The position numbers were made by a program, and so were the translations under genes. DNA of 64,000 nt from Comamonadaceae bacterium OS-1 (GTDB taxonomy: Bacteria > Pseudomonadota > Gammaproteobacteria > Burkholderiales > Burkholderiaceae_C). This document shows, piece after piece, positions 1-8,651 of the stretch. The stretch lies in contig AP026969.1 in the NCBI GenBank assembly GCA_027923965.1, positions 2,170,001 to 2,234,000 on the forward strand. The letters run 5' to 3'. The notes beneath the pieces were generated by a model. The model had not been told where the DNA came from. It searched no databases and was given only the letters and a program-made list of their open reading frames with translations. Positions within the stretch are counted from its first letter, which is position 1. Every line of letters starts with the position of its first letter.

Positions 1-875
1 GTGTAAAGGTTCAAGGCCACGTTGACCAGATCCAGGTTGCCGGTGCGCTCGCCGTTGCCAAACAAGCAGCCTTCGATGCGGTCGGCCCCGGCCATCAAGG
101 CAAATTCGCCCGCTGCCGTGCCCGTGCCCCGGTCGTTGTGCGGGTGTACCGACAACACAATGCTGTCGCGCCGCTCCAGGTGGCGGTGCATCCACTCGAT
201 CATGTCGGCAAAAATGTTGGGCGTGGAATGCTCCACCGTGGACGGCAAATTGACGATGCATTTGTGTTGCGGCGTGGGCTGCCACACCGCAGTGACGGCA
301 TCCACCACGCGCTTGGAAAACGCCAGCTCGGTGCCCGAAAACATCTCGGGCGAGTACTGGAAGGTCCAGCGGGTGCCGGGCTGGGTGGCGGCAATGTCGC
401 AAAACATCTGCGCATGGCGCACCGCCAAATCGACAATGCCGTCTTCGTCCATGCCCAGCACCACCCGGCGCATCACCGGCGCGGTAGCGTTGTACATGTG
501 GACGATGGCCTGCTTGGCCCCCACCAGCGACTCGAAGGTGCGGCGGATCAGGGATTCGCGGGCCTGGGTGAGCACCTGGATGGTCACGTCATCGGGAATG
601 AGCTTGTCTTCAATGAGCTTGCGCACAAAGTCGAATTCGACCTGCGAGGCCGACGGGAAACCGACTTCGATCTCCTTGAAGCCAATCGCCACCAGCGTCT
701 CGAACATGCGCAGCTTGCGGGCCATGTCCATGGGCTCGATCAACGCCTGGTTACCGTCGCGCAGGTCGGTGCTGAGCCAGATGGGGGCCTGGGCCAGCAC
801 GGCATCGGGCCAGGTGCGGTCGGTCAAGCGGATGGGGGCAAACGCGGGGTACTTGCTGGCAGGTTGCTTCAACAT
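1..875 (-). CDS. leuA: 2-isopropylmalate synthase, N-terminal part (runs off the window)
   Basis: Condenses acetyl-CoA with 2-oxoisovalerate, the first committed step of leucine synthesis in the cytoplasm. About 291 codons are visible before the window edge cuts the gene. The HMGL-like TIM barrel is clear: LRDGNQA near residue 40, the GFPSAS strand near 73, and the metal-binding HPHNDRGTG near 244. The long form of the enzyme (about 560 residues) is expected because the N-terminus opens with MLKQPASKY ahead of the barrel. I chose the ATG at 875; a second in-frame ATG at 881 is possible, but its GAAAG ribosome site would be too close. A leader peptide and terminator lie directly upstream, so expression is probably controlled by leucine supply. 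Confidence 0.93.
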   Translation of the reverse strand, partial: MLKQPASKYPAFAPIRLTDRTWPDAVLAQAPIWLSTDLRDGNQALIEPMDMARKLRMFETLVAIGFKEIEVGFPSASQVEFDFVRKLIEDKLIPDDVTIQVLTQARESLIRRTFESLVGAKQAIVHMYNATAPVMRRVVLGMDEDGIVDLAVRHAQMFCDIAATQPGTRWTFQYSPEMFSGTELAFSKRVVDAVTAVWQPTPQHKCIVNLPSTVEHSTPNIFADMIEWMHRHLERRDSIVLSVHPHNDRGTGTAAGEFALMAGADRIEGCLFGNGERTGNLDLVNVALNLY

Positions 876-920
876 GGTCATTTCTTTCAAGGTTTTCCTA
901 AAACCAGCAACCCAACGCAA

Positions 921-951
921 AACGGCCCGTTGCTGGTGCATACGGGCCGTT
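921..951 (-). terminator. Attenuator terminator upstream of leuA
   Basis: On the minus strand a 10-bp perfect stem (AACGGCCCGT pairing with ACGGGCCGTT, 11-nt loop) is followed by a short U-run. A competing pairing exists: CCAGCAAC in the loop and right arm (929-936) matches GTTGCTGG at 904-911, so the terminator arm could be sequestered. It lies 33 nt after the leader stop codon. Confidence 0.8.
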
Positions 952-983
952 GTGAGGGGTGATGACGCTTTAAGTCGCGTGCG

Positions 984-1037
984 CTACCGTCTCCGCCCGA
1001 AGGGGATTAGTAGTAGCGCTAGGGAAATAAAGTGCAT
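984..1037 (-). CDS. leuA leader peptide (16 residues)
   Basis: A short reading frame translates as MHFISLALLLIPFGRR and ends in TAG. Four of its codons are CTA leucine, three of them consecutive and followed by ATC isoleucine. CTA is a rare leucine codon in such GC-rich DNA. It lies in the pssA-leuA gap, with a perfect-stem terminator between it and leuA. This is the classic layout of ribosome-stalling attenuation: scarce charged Leu-tRNA should stall the ribosome at 1008-1022 and let transcription continue into leuA. No strong ribosome site precedes the ATG; a TAGAAT hexamer sits 8 bases upstream. The function is inferred from layout. Confidence 0.8.
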   Translation of the reverse strand: MHFISLALLLIPFGRRR

Positions 1038-1061
1038 AGTTGTGGATTCTAGCCTTGTTTT

Positions 1062-1889
1062 TTACTTGTGCAGGCCGCGTTCGTCAGGTTCGTCCTTCGA
1101 GGTGCTGATCACGCTGGTCTGCACGCCCTTGAACTTGCGCCAGGCGTACACGCCGTAGCCACTGAAGCCATACACCACAAAGGCCGCAAACAGCACAATG
1201 GGCGGGTGGATGGTGATCACGGCCAGGCCCAGGGCGATCAGCACGATCACCACAAACGGCACGCTCTTTTTCATCTGCACGTCTTTGAAGCTGTAAAACG
1301 GTGCATTGGTCACCATACTCAGGCCCGCGTAAATCGACAGTGCAAACATCACCCACGACACATCGGTGGGCGGCACGTCCAGGTCGTTCATCAGCCAGAT
1401 GAAGCCGGCAATCAACGCAGCGGCAGCGGGCGAAGGCAGGCCCTGGAAGTAGCGTTTATCGACCACCGTGGTGTTCACGTTAAAGCGCGCCAGCCGCAGG
1501 GCGGCGCAGGCGCAGTGCACAAAGGCGGCAATCCAGCCCCAGCGGCCCAGGCCTTTGAGGGTCCACATGTAGGCAATCAGCGCCGGGGCCGCGCCGAACG
1601 ACACCATGTCGGACAGCGAATCCATCTGCTCGCCAAAGGCGCTCTGGGTATTGGTCATGCGGGCCACGCGGCCATCCAGGCTGTCGAGCACCATGGCGCA
1701 AAACACACCAATCGCGGCCTGGTCGAAGCGCCCGTTCACCGCCATCACGATGGCGTAGAAGCCGCCAAACAAGGCCGCCAGGGTGAACAGATTGGGCAGG
1801 ATGTAGATGCCCTTGCGGCGCTTGCGCACCAGCACTTCAGGGTTGGATTTGGGACCGGGGTTGAGGCCCGGGTCGTTGCCGTGTTGCAT
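1062..1889 (-). CDS. pssA: CDP-diacylglycerol--serine O-phosphatidyltransferase
   Basis: Makes phosphatidylserine, the precursor of phosphatidylethanolamine, from CDP-diacylglycerol and serine in the inner membrane. The 275-residue protein has the complete CDP-alcohol phosphotransferase signature near residues 69-94: DSLDGRVAR, then G, then DSLSD, supplying the metal-binding aspartates. Several hydrophobic helices follow, including a long C-terminal pair around VIVLIALGLAVITI. A basic N-terminus (RKRRKGIYILPN) is typical of the bacterial PssA subclass II. It is the gene upstream of the leuA leader on the same strand, so read-through into the attenuator is possible. Confidence 0.93.
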   Translation of the reverse strand: MQHGNDPGLNPGPKSNPEVLVRKRRKGIYILPNLFTLAALFGGFYAIVMAVNGRFDQAAIGVFCAMVLDSLDGRVARMTNTQSAFGEQMDSLSDMVSFGAAPALIAYMWTLKGLGRWGWIAAFVHCACAALRLARFNVNTTVVDKRYFQGLPSPAAAALIAGFIWLMNDLDVPPTDVSWVMFALSIYAGLSMVTNAPFYSFKDVQMKKSVPFVVIVLIALGLAVITIHPPIVLFAAFVVYGFSGYGVYAWRKFKGVQTSVISTSKDEPDERGLHK

Positions 1890-2050
1890 GGCGGTTGCCT
1901 GTCAAAAATAGAAAATTGCGCGGTGCGCGCTGGGGGAACTTGGCTGGGTGGGCCGGGTAGGCCGGTGTCAAGCAAATCATGCACGCTGGCCATGGGCAGC
2001 AGGCGGAATGCGGCCCAGTGTAAGCCAATCAACCCGTGCCGTTGAAACCG

Positions 2051-2120
2051 ATTGCTATAGTTTTAAACTCCTAAAACGAGAGCTTATCACGCTTACAGAA
2101 TAAGCACAGAAGGCTATTTT
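2051..2120 (+). repeat. Two-hairpin dispersed repeat, copy 1
   Basis: Full copy between the 3' end of the esterase gene and pssA. It shows the family landmarks: TTGCTAT at the left, then GCTTATCACGCT, ATAAGCACAGAAGGC and a terminal T-run. The second stem is CACGCT-like pairing with AAGCAC. Confidence 0.75.
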
Positions 2121-2152
2121 CGGCACCTATAAATGGGCCCAAAACCCCAAAG

Positions 2153-3058
2153 TCACCCTCCCCCCTTGGGCAATGGCTCGCCGCGTACAAAAGCCACCAC
2201 CGTGGGCAGTACCGGGGCCAGCCAGTCGAGAGGGCGGGCCAGGGCGGCCACAGCGGTAACGTGGCCGATGTGGTCAAAAATGCGCACGTCCACCGCGGTG
2301 CCCGCGGCCCGCAGCCGGGTGGCCAGACCAATGGTGTTGCGCTGCGTGTTCACCACCGTGTCGCTGCGCCCCGCCAGTAGCAAGGTGCGGGGGGCCTTTT
2401 GGGCGGCATACAACAAGGGCTGCGAATCGGCCGGAGTTTGGGGCCAGCCGAAGGCGACCTGCACCTCGGGGTCGACTATCGGCAAGAAGTCGTACGGCCC
2501 GGCCAGGCCGATCCAGCCCGCCAGGCGGCTGGGTGCCAGGCCCAGAGGCAACAGCCAGCGCGGGTCCAGGGCCAGCATGGCGGCGTTGTAGGCACCGGCG
2601 GAATGGCCCATCACCATGACGCGCTCCGGGTCGCCGCCCAGGCTGGCGGCATGCGACAGGGTCCACTGCAGGGCCAGGGCGCAGTCGGCCAGCAGGCCCT
2701 CATAGTGCACCTGCGGGCTCAGGCGGTAGTCGGCCACCACGGCGATGATGCCGTGGGCCGCCAGGGCTTCGCCCACAAAGCGGTAGTCGGCCCGCTCGCC
2801 GCGTGTCCAGTTGCCGCCGTAAAAAAACAGCACCACCGGTGCGCCGCCAGGGACGGTACCGGTGGCGGGCTGGTACACGTCCAGCCGGTGCCGCGGGTCC
2901 GGGCCATAGGGCACGCCGGTGGGGCCGTGGTAGGTGTCGTGGGCGACCAGGCGGTCCAGCACTTGCGCGCCTGAGCAGCCGGATACCAGGGCGGCAATGG
3001 CCGAGCCGATGCCGATGAGGCCCAGGCGGCGAGAGATGGGATGGGAAGAATTGGGCAT
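2153..3058 (-). CDS. Alpha/beta-hydrolase lipoprotein (carboxylesterase-like)
   Basis: A 301-residue predicted lipoprotein: a short signal peptide ends in LVSGC, matching a lipobox at about Cys27. The rest is an alpha/beta hydrolase. The oxyanion region FFYGGNW, the nucleophile elbow GHSAGAY, an acid in GRSDTVV and a late histidine in DHIGHVT give a full Ser-Asp-His triad order. This is the carboxylesterase/BD-FAE type. The likely substrate is a small ester, but none can be named. A longer in-frame upstream extension has no signal peptide and overlaps the neighbouring gene, so I chose the ATG at 3058. Confidence 0.82.
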   Translation of the reverse strand: MPNSSHPISRRLGLIGIGSAIAALVSGCSGAQVLDRLVAHDTYHGPTGVPYGPDPRHRLDVYQPATGTVPGGAPVVLFFYGGNWTRGERADYRFVGEALAAHGIIAVVADYRLSPQVHYEGLLADCALALQWTLSHAASLGGDPERVMVMGHSAGAYNAAMLALDPRWLLPLGLAPSRLAGWIGLAGPYDFLPIVDPEVQVAFGWPQTPADSQPLLYAAQKAPRTLLLAGRSDTVVNTQRNTIGLATRLRAAGTAVDVRIFDHIGHVTAVAALARPLDWLAPVLPTVVAFVRGEPLPKGGG

Positions 3059-3090
3059 GCAGGCTGTACGCCGCAAATCAGCGTTTGGAT

Positions 3091-3567
3091 TCACCCGCCT
3101 TGCGCTTTCTGTCGCTGGTGCCACAGCCGCCACACCAGGTAGCCGGTGAGCAGCACATTGCTGGCCAGCACCAGGGCGGTCAGGGCGGACGGGCGGTGCC
3201 ACAAATGGCTGAGCTCGAACGGAATGTATAGCCCACCCGACAGCGCCGCCAGCACCTCGCCCCAGGTTTTGTCGAACCACAGGCCATAGGCCTCTACCAG
3301 CCGCAGCACCACGTAGCACACGCCCAGCAGCACGAGGGACTGCAGGTGCGCGCCCGGCAGCAGGTCGGCGTAGTGCAGCAGCAGCGACGGATAGCGCGCA
3401 TCCGGGTTCAGGCCGAAGCGGCCAATCAGCTCGATGGCCAGATGCCGCACGTCGTGGTGCACCAGGTCCAGCAGGCCCAGCAAGGCGGCCAGGGCGGCAA
3501 AGCCCTTGAGGGCCTCGAACGCCGCGATGGCGTGCAGGGCCTTACGGTCGCCGGGCGTGGCGGGCAT
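3091..3567 (-). CDS. DUF2127 family membrane protein
   Basis: A 158-residue integral membrane protein with about four hydrophobic segments (residues 18-36, 77-92, 104-118 and 128-146). The arrangement and motifs (ALKGFAALAALLGLLDL near the start, LRLVEAYGLW in the middle, PFELSHL later) fit the DUF2127 family, whose function is not established. Its ATG overlaps the TGA of the preceding PLP-enzyme gene (TGATG), so the two are probably translationally coupled. Confidence 0.8.
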   Translation of the reverse strand: MPATPGDRKALHAIAAFEALKGFAALAALLGLLDLVHHDVRHLAIELIGRFGLNPDARYPSLLLHYADLLPGAHLQSLVLLGVCYVVLRLVEAYGLWFDKTWGEVLAALSGGLYIPFELSHLWHRPSALTALVLASNVLLTGYLVWRLWHQRQKAQGG

Positions 3568-4802
3568 CAGGCCGCGAGAGCCTGCGCGAAGTCGGCCAGC
3601 AGGTCAGCGGCATCTTCCAGGCCCACCGACAGGCGGATCAGGCCGTCGGCAATGCCCATTTGCGCGCGCACCTCGGCCCCGGCTTCCCAGAAGATGGTGG
3701 GGGCCACGGGGATGATCAGCGTGCGGGTGTCGGCCAGGCCGGTGGCCTTGACGGGGATCTGCAGGCGGTTGATGAAGGCCAGGCAGGCATCGGCATCGGC
3801 CAGCTCAAACGACAGCAGCCACGATCCGGCGCTGAAATGCGCTTGGGCCCGGGCGTGCTGCGGGTGCGATTCGAGCATGGGGTAATGCACCTTGACGACG
3901 GCCGGGTGGGCCTCCAAAAACTGCGCCAGGGCCATGGCGGTGGCGCTGCTGTGGGCCACGCGCAGGGCCAGGGTTTCGGCCCCCAGGGCGATCTGGTGGG
4001 CGTGCTCGCTCATCATGGACGCACCCATGTCGCGCAGGCCTTTTTTGCGAATTTGCTGCAAACCCCACTGGCGCGGGTCGCCCTTGCGGTAGTTGGCAAA
4101 AATGGCCGGGTAGTTGCTCCAGTCGAACAGGCCGGTGTCGGTGACCGCGCCGCCCATGGCGCTGCCGTGGCCCGCGATGGTCTTGGTCAAGGCGTTGACC
4201 ACCAGGCTGGCACCCACGCTCTTGGGCTTGAACAGCACCGGCGAGGTGATGGTGTTGTCCACCACATAGACCAGGCCGTGCGCCTTGCAGACCGTATCAA
4301 TGCCCACGAAATCGGGGATCTGCGTGCCGGGGTTGGCGATGGTTTCCACAAACACCATGCGGGTGTTGGGTTGCACGGCGGCGGCCACGGCGGCGGCATC
4401 GGTGGCATCTACCGTGGTCACCTCAATCCCCAGGCTGCGCAGGGTGCCGAAGACACTGTTGGTGTTGCCAAACACGTAGCGGCTGGCCACCAGGTGGTCG
4501 CCCGCGCGCAGCAGGGTCAAAAAGATGCCGCAAATCGCGCCCATGCCGGTGGCAAAGCAGATGCTGCCCAGGCCGTCTTCCATCTTGGTGATCTTGGCTT
4601 CCAAAGCCGCCGTGGTGGGCGTGCCCTGGCGGGCGTAGTTGTACGCGCCCTTGAGCGTGCCCTGGAACACGCCGATCAAATCTTCCACCTTGTCAAAACC
4701 GTACTGCACCGAGGTGTGCACGGGCATGTGCACCGCGCCGTTTTCCACGCCAAAGGCCCGGTCGCCGTGGATGATGGTGGTGCTGAAACCTTGCGTCGCC
4801 AT
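3567..4802 (-). CDS. Cys/Met metabolism PLP-dependent enzyme (cystathionine gamma-synthase / O-acetylhomoserine sulfhydrylase family)
   Basis: A 411-residue fold-type I PLP enzyme of the transsulfuration family. Visible landmarks are YARQGTPT near residue 57, the PLP-stacking stretch FATGMGAI near 84, VDNT near 183 and the Schiff-base lysine in ALTKTIAGHGSAMGG near 208. The C-terminal RLSVGLED motif is typical. It probably acts on homoserine esters or cystathionine in methionine/cysteine metabolism; the exact reaction cannot be read. I start at the ATG at 4802, preceded by AAGAGAG; an ATG 12 codons upstream is less likely. It faces the aldehyde dehydrogenase across a 147-bp divergent gap. Confidence 0.87.
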   Translation of the reverse strand: MATQGFSTTIIHGDRAFGVENGAVHMPVHTSVQYGFDKVEDLIGVFQGTLKGAYNYARQGTPTTAALEAKITKMEDGLGSICFATGMGAICGIFLTLLRAGDHLVASRYVFGNTNSVFGTLRSLGIEVTTVDATDAAAVAAAVQPNTRMVFVETIANPGTQIPDFVGIDTVCKAHGLVYVVDNTITSPVLFKPKSVGASLVVNALTKTIAGHGSAMGGAVTDTGLFDWSNYPAIFANYRKGDPRQWGLQQIRKKGLRDMGASMMSEHAHQIALGAETLALRVAHSSATAMALAQFLEAHPAVVKVHYPMLESHPQHARAQAHFSAGSWLLSFELADADACLAFINRLQIPVKATGLADTRTLIIPVAPTIFWEAGAEVRAQMGIADGLIRLSVGLEDAADLLADFAQALAA

Positions 4803-4861
4803 AAACTGCTCTCTTCTCTTGTGAAACTTTGGCCCCAATTAGAGCATTCCAAGCGCCCGGT

Positions 4862-4879
4862 ATCCCGTCGCAACGGGAT
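4862..4879. promoter_or_regulatory. Perfect inverted repeat in the divergent gap
   Basis: ATCCCGT and ACGGGAT form a 7-bp perfect inverted repeat with a 4-base centre, midway between two divergent start codons (4802 and 4950). It could be a regulator site or an mRNA hairpin. No U-run follows on either strand. Confidence 0.45.
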
Positions 4880-4949
4880 GTTACGATTTAGTGCTACCTC
4901 CGGCCTAAATCGGCCCGCACCCTTTTCTCTACCAACCCGAGACTCCCCC

Positions 4950-6419
4950 ATGCTGCAATCTATCGAAGCCCGTACGGGCACCGCCGTCGGCGCGCAATGG
5001 TCTGAATCCACCCAGGCCGACATCGACCGCGTTGTGGCCGCTGCGGCCGCTGCATCCGACGCGTTTGCCGCCACCTCGGCCGCCCAGCGCGCCAGCCTGC
5101 TGCGCGCCCTGTCCACCGCCCTGGAAGCCGAGCGTGCCACCCTGGTGGCCCTGGCCGACCGCGAAACCGGCCTGGGCCTGCCCCGGCTGAACGGCGAACT
5201 CGACCGCACCACCTTCCAGCTGCGCGGCTTTGCCGATGTGCTGGAGGCTGGCACGGTGCATGCCTATGTGGACGACGAGGCCGTAGCCGGCCCGCCACCC
5301 GCAGGCCGCCCGCACCTGGCCCGCGTACGCGTGCCGGTGGGCCCGGTGGCCATGTTCTCGGCCAGCAACTTCCCGTTTGCCTTCTCGGTACTCGGCGGCG
5401 ACACGGCTGCCGCCCTGGCCGCAGGCTGCCCGGTGGTCGTCAAAGGCCACCCCGCCCACCCCGAGCTGTCGCGCCAGACCGCTGCATTGGCGCAGCGCGT
5501 GGTGGCAGAACAAGGCCTGGATGCAGGCGTGTTCGGCTTTGTGCAAGGCGGCTCCATCGAGGTAGGCGTGCAACTGGTGCAGGCCCCGGCCATCGCCGCC
5601 GTGGCCTTTACCGGCTCCTTCAAGGGCGGCACCGCGCTGGCCAAGATAGCAGGGGACCGCCCCCGCCCCATCCCCTTCTACGGCGAACTCGGCTCGGTGA
5701 ACCCGCTGGTGGTCTTGCCCGCCGCTGCCGCCAAGGACGGCCCCGCGCTGGCCGCCACACTGGCCGGCTCCATCTGCCAGGGCGCAGGCCAGTTCTGCAC
5801 TAGCCCCGGCATCGTGCTGGTGCACAAAGATGCTGCCTCTGACGCGTTCATCGCCGCCTTCGCCGCCGCCCTGCAGGCCTTGCAGCCGCACGCCATGCTG
5901 TCATCCGCCATCCGCTCCACCTTCGACAAGGGCGTGGCCCGATGGCGCGCCGACCCGGCCCTGACACCGCTGGTGGCGGATGTGTCCGACGCAGCCGCCC
6001 CCCGCCCCTTCCTGGCCGAAGTGCAGGCCGCCGACTTCATCGCCAGCCACGCGCTGCACGAAGAGGTGTTTGGCTCCGCCGCCCTGGTGGTGCGCGTGGC
6101 ATCCGTCGATGAAACCATCGCCGTGCTGCGCGCCATCGGCGGCACGCTGACTGTCACCCTGTGGGGCGCAGAGACCGAGGACGCGTCCACCCGCAACCTG
6201 GTCCGCGCCGCCACCCAGGTGGCCGGCCGCGTGCTGTTTGCAGGCGTGCCTACCGGCGTGGCCGTGACCGGCGCGCAGCACCACGGCGGGCCGTTCCCGG
6301 CCTCCACCCAGCCGTTCACCACCTCGGTGGGCTATGCGGCGGTAGACCGCTTCCTGCGCCCCGTGGCCTTGCAGGATGCACCGGCCTGGCTGGTGGAACG
6401 CAAGGGCGTGCCCTGCTGA
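4950..6419 (+). CDS. Aldehyde dehydrogenase, ketoglutarate-semialdehyde type
   Basis: A 489-residue NAD(P)-dependent aldehyde dehydrogenase. Catalytic residues are in place: Asn140 in SASNFPF, Lys165 in VVKGHP, Glu246 in YGELGSVNP and the nucleophile Cys283 in GQFCTSPG. The FTGSFKGG loop, and a C-terminus that lacks the usual long tail, resemble alpha-ketoglutaric semialdehyde dehydrogenases of sugar-acid or hydroxyproline breakdown. No partner dehydratase is present in the window, so the pathway is not shown. I start at the ATG at 4950; the frame stays open far upstream but only antisense to the PLP-enzyme gene. Confidence 0.87.
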   Translation: MLQSIEARTGTAVGAQWSESTQADIDRVVAAAAAASDAFAATSAAQRASLLRALSTALEAERATLVALADRETGLGLPRLNGELDRTTFQLRGFADVLEAGTVHAYVDDEAVAGPPPAGRPHLARVRVPVGPVAMFSASNFPFAFSVLGGDTAAALAAGCPVVVKGHPAHPELSRQTAALAQRVVAEQGLDAGVFGFVQGGSIEVGVQLVQAPAIAAVAFTGSFKGGTALAKIAGDRPRPIPFYGELGSVNPLVVLPAAAAKDGPALAATLAGSICQGAGQFCTSPGIVLVHKDAASDAFIAAFAAALQALQPHAMLSSAIRSTFDKGVARWRADPALTPLVADVSDAAAPRPFLAEVQAADFIASHALHEEVFGSAALVVRVASVDETIAVLRAIGGTLTVTLWGAETEDASTRNLVRAATQVAGRVLFAGVPTGVAVTGAQHHGGPFPASTQPFTTSVGYAAVDRFLRPVALQDAPAWLVERKGVPC

Positions 6420-6422
6420 TCT

Positions 6423-6483
6423 GATTGCTACCTGTTTAATAGCTTCTCACGCTGATGGAATAAGCGCTAGCGGCCTAAAAGGC
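6423..6483 (+). repeat. Two-hairpin dispersed repeat, copy 2
   Basis: Full copy 3 bp after the aldehyde dehydrogenase stop. Left part ATTGCTA...TTTAATAGCTTCT, then CACGCTGATGGAATAAGCG and CTAGCGGCCTAAAA. It probably forms the 3' end of that mRNA. Confidence 0.85.
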
Positions 6484-6588
6484 TTGTAAAGAGAAGATGT
6501 AACCAAACTGTCTGTCGCGCCTGCCTGGGGGTAAGATCGTTGGCGCATACCGGCCTGCCGAGTGCCATCCATCGCCACGGGGAACGTC

Positions 6589-7428
6589 ATGGCAGACATC
6601 TTCCTGAGCTACAACGAAAAAGACCGTCCACGGGTGCGCCAACTGGCGCAGGCCCTGGAGCGCGCGGGCTGGTCCGTCTGGTGGGACCGCCGCGTGCCTG
6701 CGGGCCTGACCTGGCGCAGCCTGCTGGAGCAGGAGCTGCAGAACATGCGCTGCATGCTGGTGCTGTGGTCGAATAATTCCGTCAAAAGCGAATGGGTCTG
6801 TGAAGAAGCCACCGAAGGGCGGCTGCTGGGGCGGCTGATCCCGGTGTTTCTGGAGCGCGTGCGCCCGCCTGCCGGGTTCCGCGAGGTACAGGCCGCCGAC
6901 CTGGTGGACTGGGATGGCAGCCACGACACCATCGGCCTGCAACAACTACTGGACGACATTGCCCACAAGCTGGGCACCCCTGCCGTGGTGCAGGAACCGG
7001 TGCCCCGCCCTCCTGTGAACCCGCCGCAACCCCCTCAACCACCAGATCCGCATCCTGCGCCTTGGCAACCCTGGAAACACTGGGGATTGATGGCCGCGCT
7101 GCTGCTGGTGGCTGTGGGTATCTACCTGGGGGTAGGTGCCGTCAGGCACCGCGAGGCGGTGGTGCCCATGGCGGCCCCAACCGCCGCCAGCACGCCCAGC
7201 GCCGCGGTCATTGCAGACCCGCCCACCTTCGGCATGCCCACCACCATTCCCGACTTGGCCCCGACCGCCCCGGTGCCGGTGGTAACCGCCACGGCCCCCC
7301 CTGCAAAACCACCGTCTGCAACGCCCAAACGCACGCCACCCGCCCGCTGCAGCGCGATCAACGAGCGCGTAGGGGCGGGCGAGTCCCTTTCGGCGGCAGA
7401 CCAGGCTTTTCTGAACAAGGAGTGCTAG
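6589..7428 (+). CDS. TIR-domain protein with one membrane helix and a periplasmic tail
   Basis: 279 residues. A TIR domain fills residues 1-130: MADIFLSYNEKD is box 1, followed by WWDRRVPAG and VLWSNNSVKSEWVCEEA. The WVCEE segment places Glu73 where NAD-cleaving TIR proteins such as SARM1 carry the catalytic glutamate. A proline-rich linker (140-160) precedes one transmembrane helix (165-184), then a Pro/Ala/Thr-rich tail ends in a small Cys-to-Cys motif (CSAINERVGAG to FLNKEC). The start at 6589 has GGGGA upstream. It is followed after 2 nt by an OmpA-like lipoprotein gene. A role in defence or envelope signalling is inferred; NAD cleavage is not shown. Confidence 0.85.
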   Translation: MADIFLSYNEKDRPRVRQLAQALERAGWSVWWDRRVPAGLTWRSLLEQELQNMRCMLVLWSNNSVKSEWVCEEATEGRLLGRLIPVFLERVRPPAGFREVQAADLVDWDGSHDTIGLQQLLDDIAHKLGTPAVVQEPVPRPPVNPPQPPQPPDPHPAPWQPWKHWGLMAALLLVAVGIYLGVGAVRHREAVVPMAAPTAASTPSAAVIADPPTFGMPTTIPDLAPTAPVPVVTATAPPAKPPSATPKRTPPARCSAINERVGAGESLSAADQAFLNKEC

Positions 7429-7430
7429 CC

Positions 7431-8651
7431 ATGCAACGCCTCACCCTCTGCGCCTTGGTTCTCTTGACTGCCTGCACCCAGATGCCGCCGCCCGGCCCCG
7501 CAACCCCGCCCCCGGTCCCCGTGGCGGCCAGCCCCGTACCGCCTCCCGCCGCCCCACCACCGCCCACTCTGCCCTATGACGAGGCCGTCAGCAACGCCGC
7601 CACCGCACTGTTCAAAAACGCCCAGTTGCCCGGCCCGCCGCGCTACGCCGTGGTGATCGACCCCCTGGTGGACGGCATGACCGGTGCCCAGTCCAACGCC
7701 ACCCGTTCCATGGGCCAGCGGCTGGAGGCCATGATCCGCGCGCAGTACCCGCAGTTCGACCTGCAGCCCTTCACGGCCGCCAATGTGGCGCGCAGCCCGC
7801 TGGTGCTGATCGGCACCTTCACCGGCGTGAACGCGGCACGGCAAACGGCGGGCGTGCGCGAGGCCTACCGCATCTGCTTTGCGTTGGCCGACCTGAAGAC
7901 CGGCAAGCTGGTCAGCAAGGGCCTGGCCTTTTCCAAGCCCGAGGGCGTGGACACCACCCCCCTGGCCAGCTTCCGCGACGCGCCCGCCTGGACCGAAGAC
8001 CCGGCCACGCTGGGCTACATCCGCACCTGCCAGGGCACGCGCGCGGGCGACCCCATCAACGCCCTGTACACCGAACGCATCGTCGCCGCCGCCCAGGTAG
8101 CCGAAGCCATGGAAGCCTACGACGCAGGCCGCTACCAGGAGGCGCTGGACCTGTACACCAGCGCCCAGCGCACGGCAGCGGGCGACCAGTTCCGGGTCTA
8201 CAACGGCATCTACCTGGCCCAGTGGAAGCTGGGGCGGCGCGACCGGGCCGAGGCCGCCTTCGGCAAAATTGTGGACTTTGGCCTGGCGCAAAAACGCCTG
8301 GCGGTAAAGTTTTTGTTCCGCCCCGGCTCCACCGCTTTCGGTACAGACAACCGCCAGACCGAAGCCTACCCCCTGTGGCTCAAATCCATCGCCACCCAAA
8401 CCGCCAGCAGCCCCGCCTGCCTGGAAATCACCGGCCACACCAGCGCCACCGGCCCCGAGCCGCTGAACGAACGCCTGTCGCAACTGCGCGCCGAATACGT
8501 CAAAACCCGCCTCGAAGCCACCAACCCCACGCTGGCCAAACGCAGCATCGCCAACGGCATGGGTTCCCGGCAAACCATGGTGGGCAACGGGCGTGACGAT
8601 GCCTCGGACGCGCTGGACCGCCGGGTGGAATTCAAAGTGATTGGGTGCTAA
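7431..8651 (+). CDS. OmpA-like lipoprotein with repeat-like middle region
   Basis: 406 residues. A signal peptide ends in the lipobox LLTAC (Cys15), followed by a proline-rich stretch to about residue 46. The middle contains a TPR-like helix pair (EAYDAGRYQEALDLY, then YNGIYLAQWKLGRRDRAE). The C-terminal third is an OmpA/Pal-type domain: FRPGSTAF, LEITGHTSATG, then NERLSQLRAEYVK. Such domains bind peptidoglycan. It sits 2 nt after the TIR gene and directly abuts the next gene (TAAATG), so the three should be made together. It is presumably outer-membrane anchored; its specific role is unknown. Confidence 0.83.
   Translation: MQRLTLCALVLLTACTQMPPPGPATPPPVPVAASPVPPPAAPPPPTLPYDEAVSNAATALFKNAQLPGPPRYAVVIDPLVDGMTGAQSNATRSMGQRLEAMIRAQYPQFDLQPFTAANVARSPLVLIGTFTGVNAARQTAGVREAYRICFALADLKTGKLVSKGLAFSKPEGVDTTPLASFRDAPAWTEDPATLGYIRTCQGTRAGDPINALYTERIVAAAQVAEAMEAYDAGRYQEALDLYTSAQRTAAGDQFRVYNGIYLAQWKLGRRDRAEAAFGKIVDFGLAQKRLAVKFLFRPGSTAFGTDNRQTEAYPLWLKSIATQTASSPACLEITGHTSATGPEPLNERLSQLRAEYVKTRLEATNPTLAKRSIANGMGSRQTMVGNGRDDASDALDRRVEFKVIGC

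Noticed and set aside
1038-1060. TAGAAT near 1045 as the -10 box of the leuA leader promoter
   Set aside because: It would place the transcript start at the leader ATG and has no good -35 match; the promoter may lie within pssA.
3660-4949. A long plus-strand extension upstream of the aldehyde dehydrogenase
   Set aside because: It is the antisense of the PLP enzyme gene, and the dehydrogenase family starts at the ATG at 4950.
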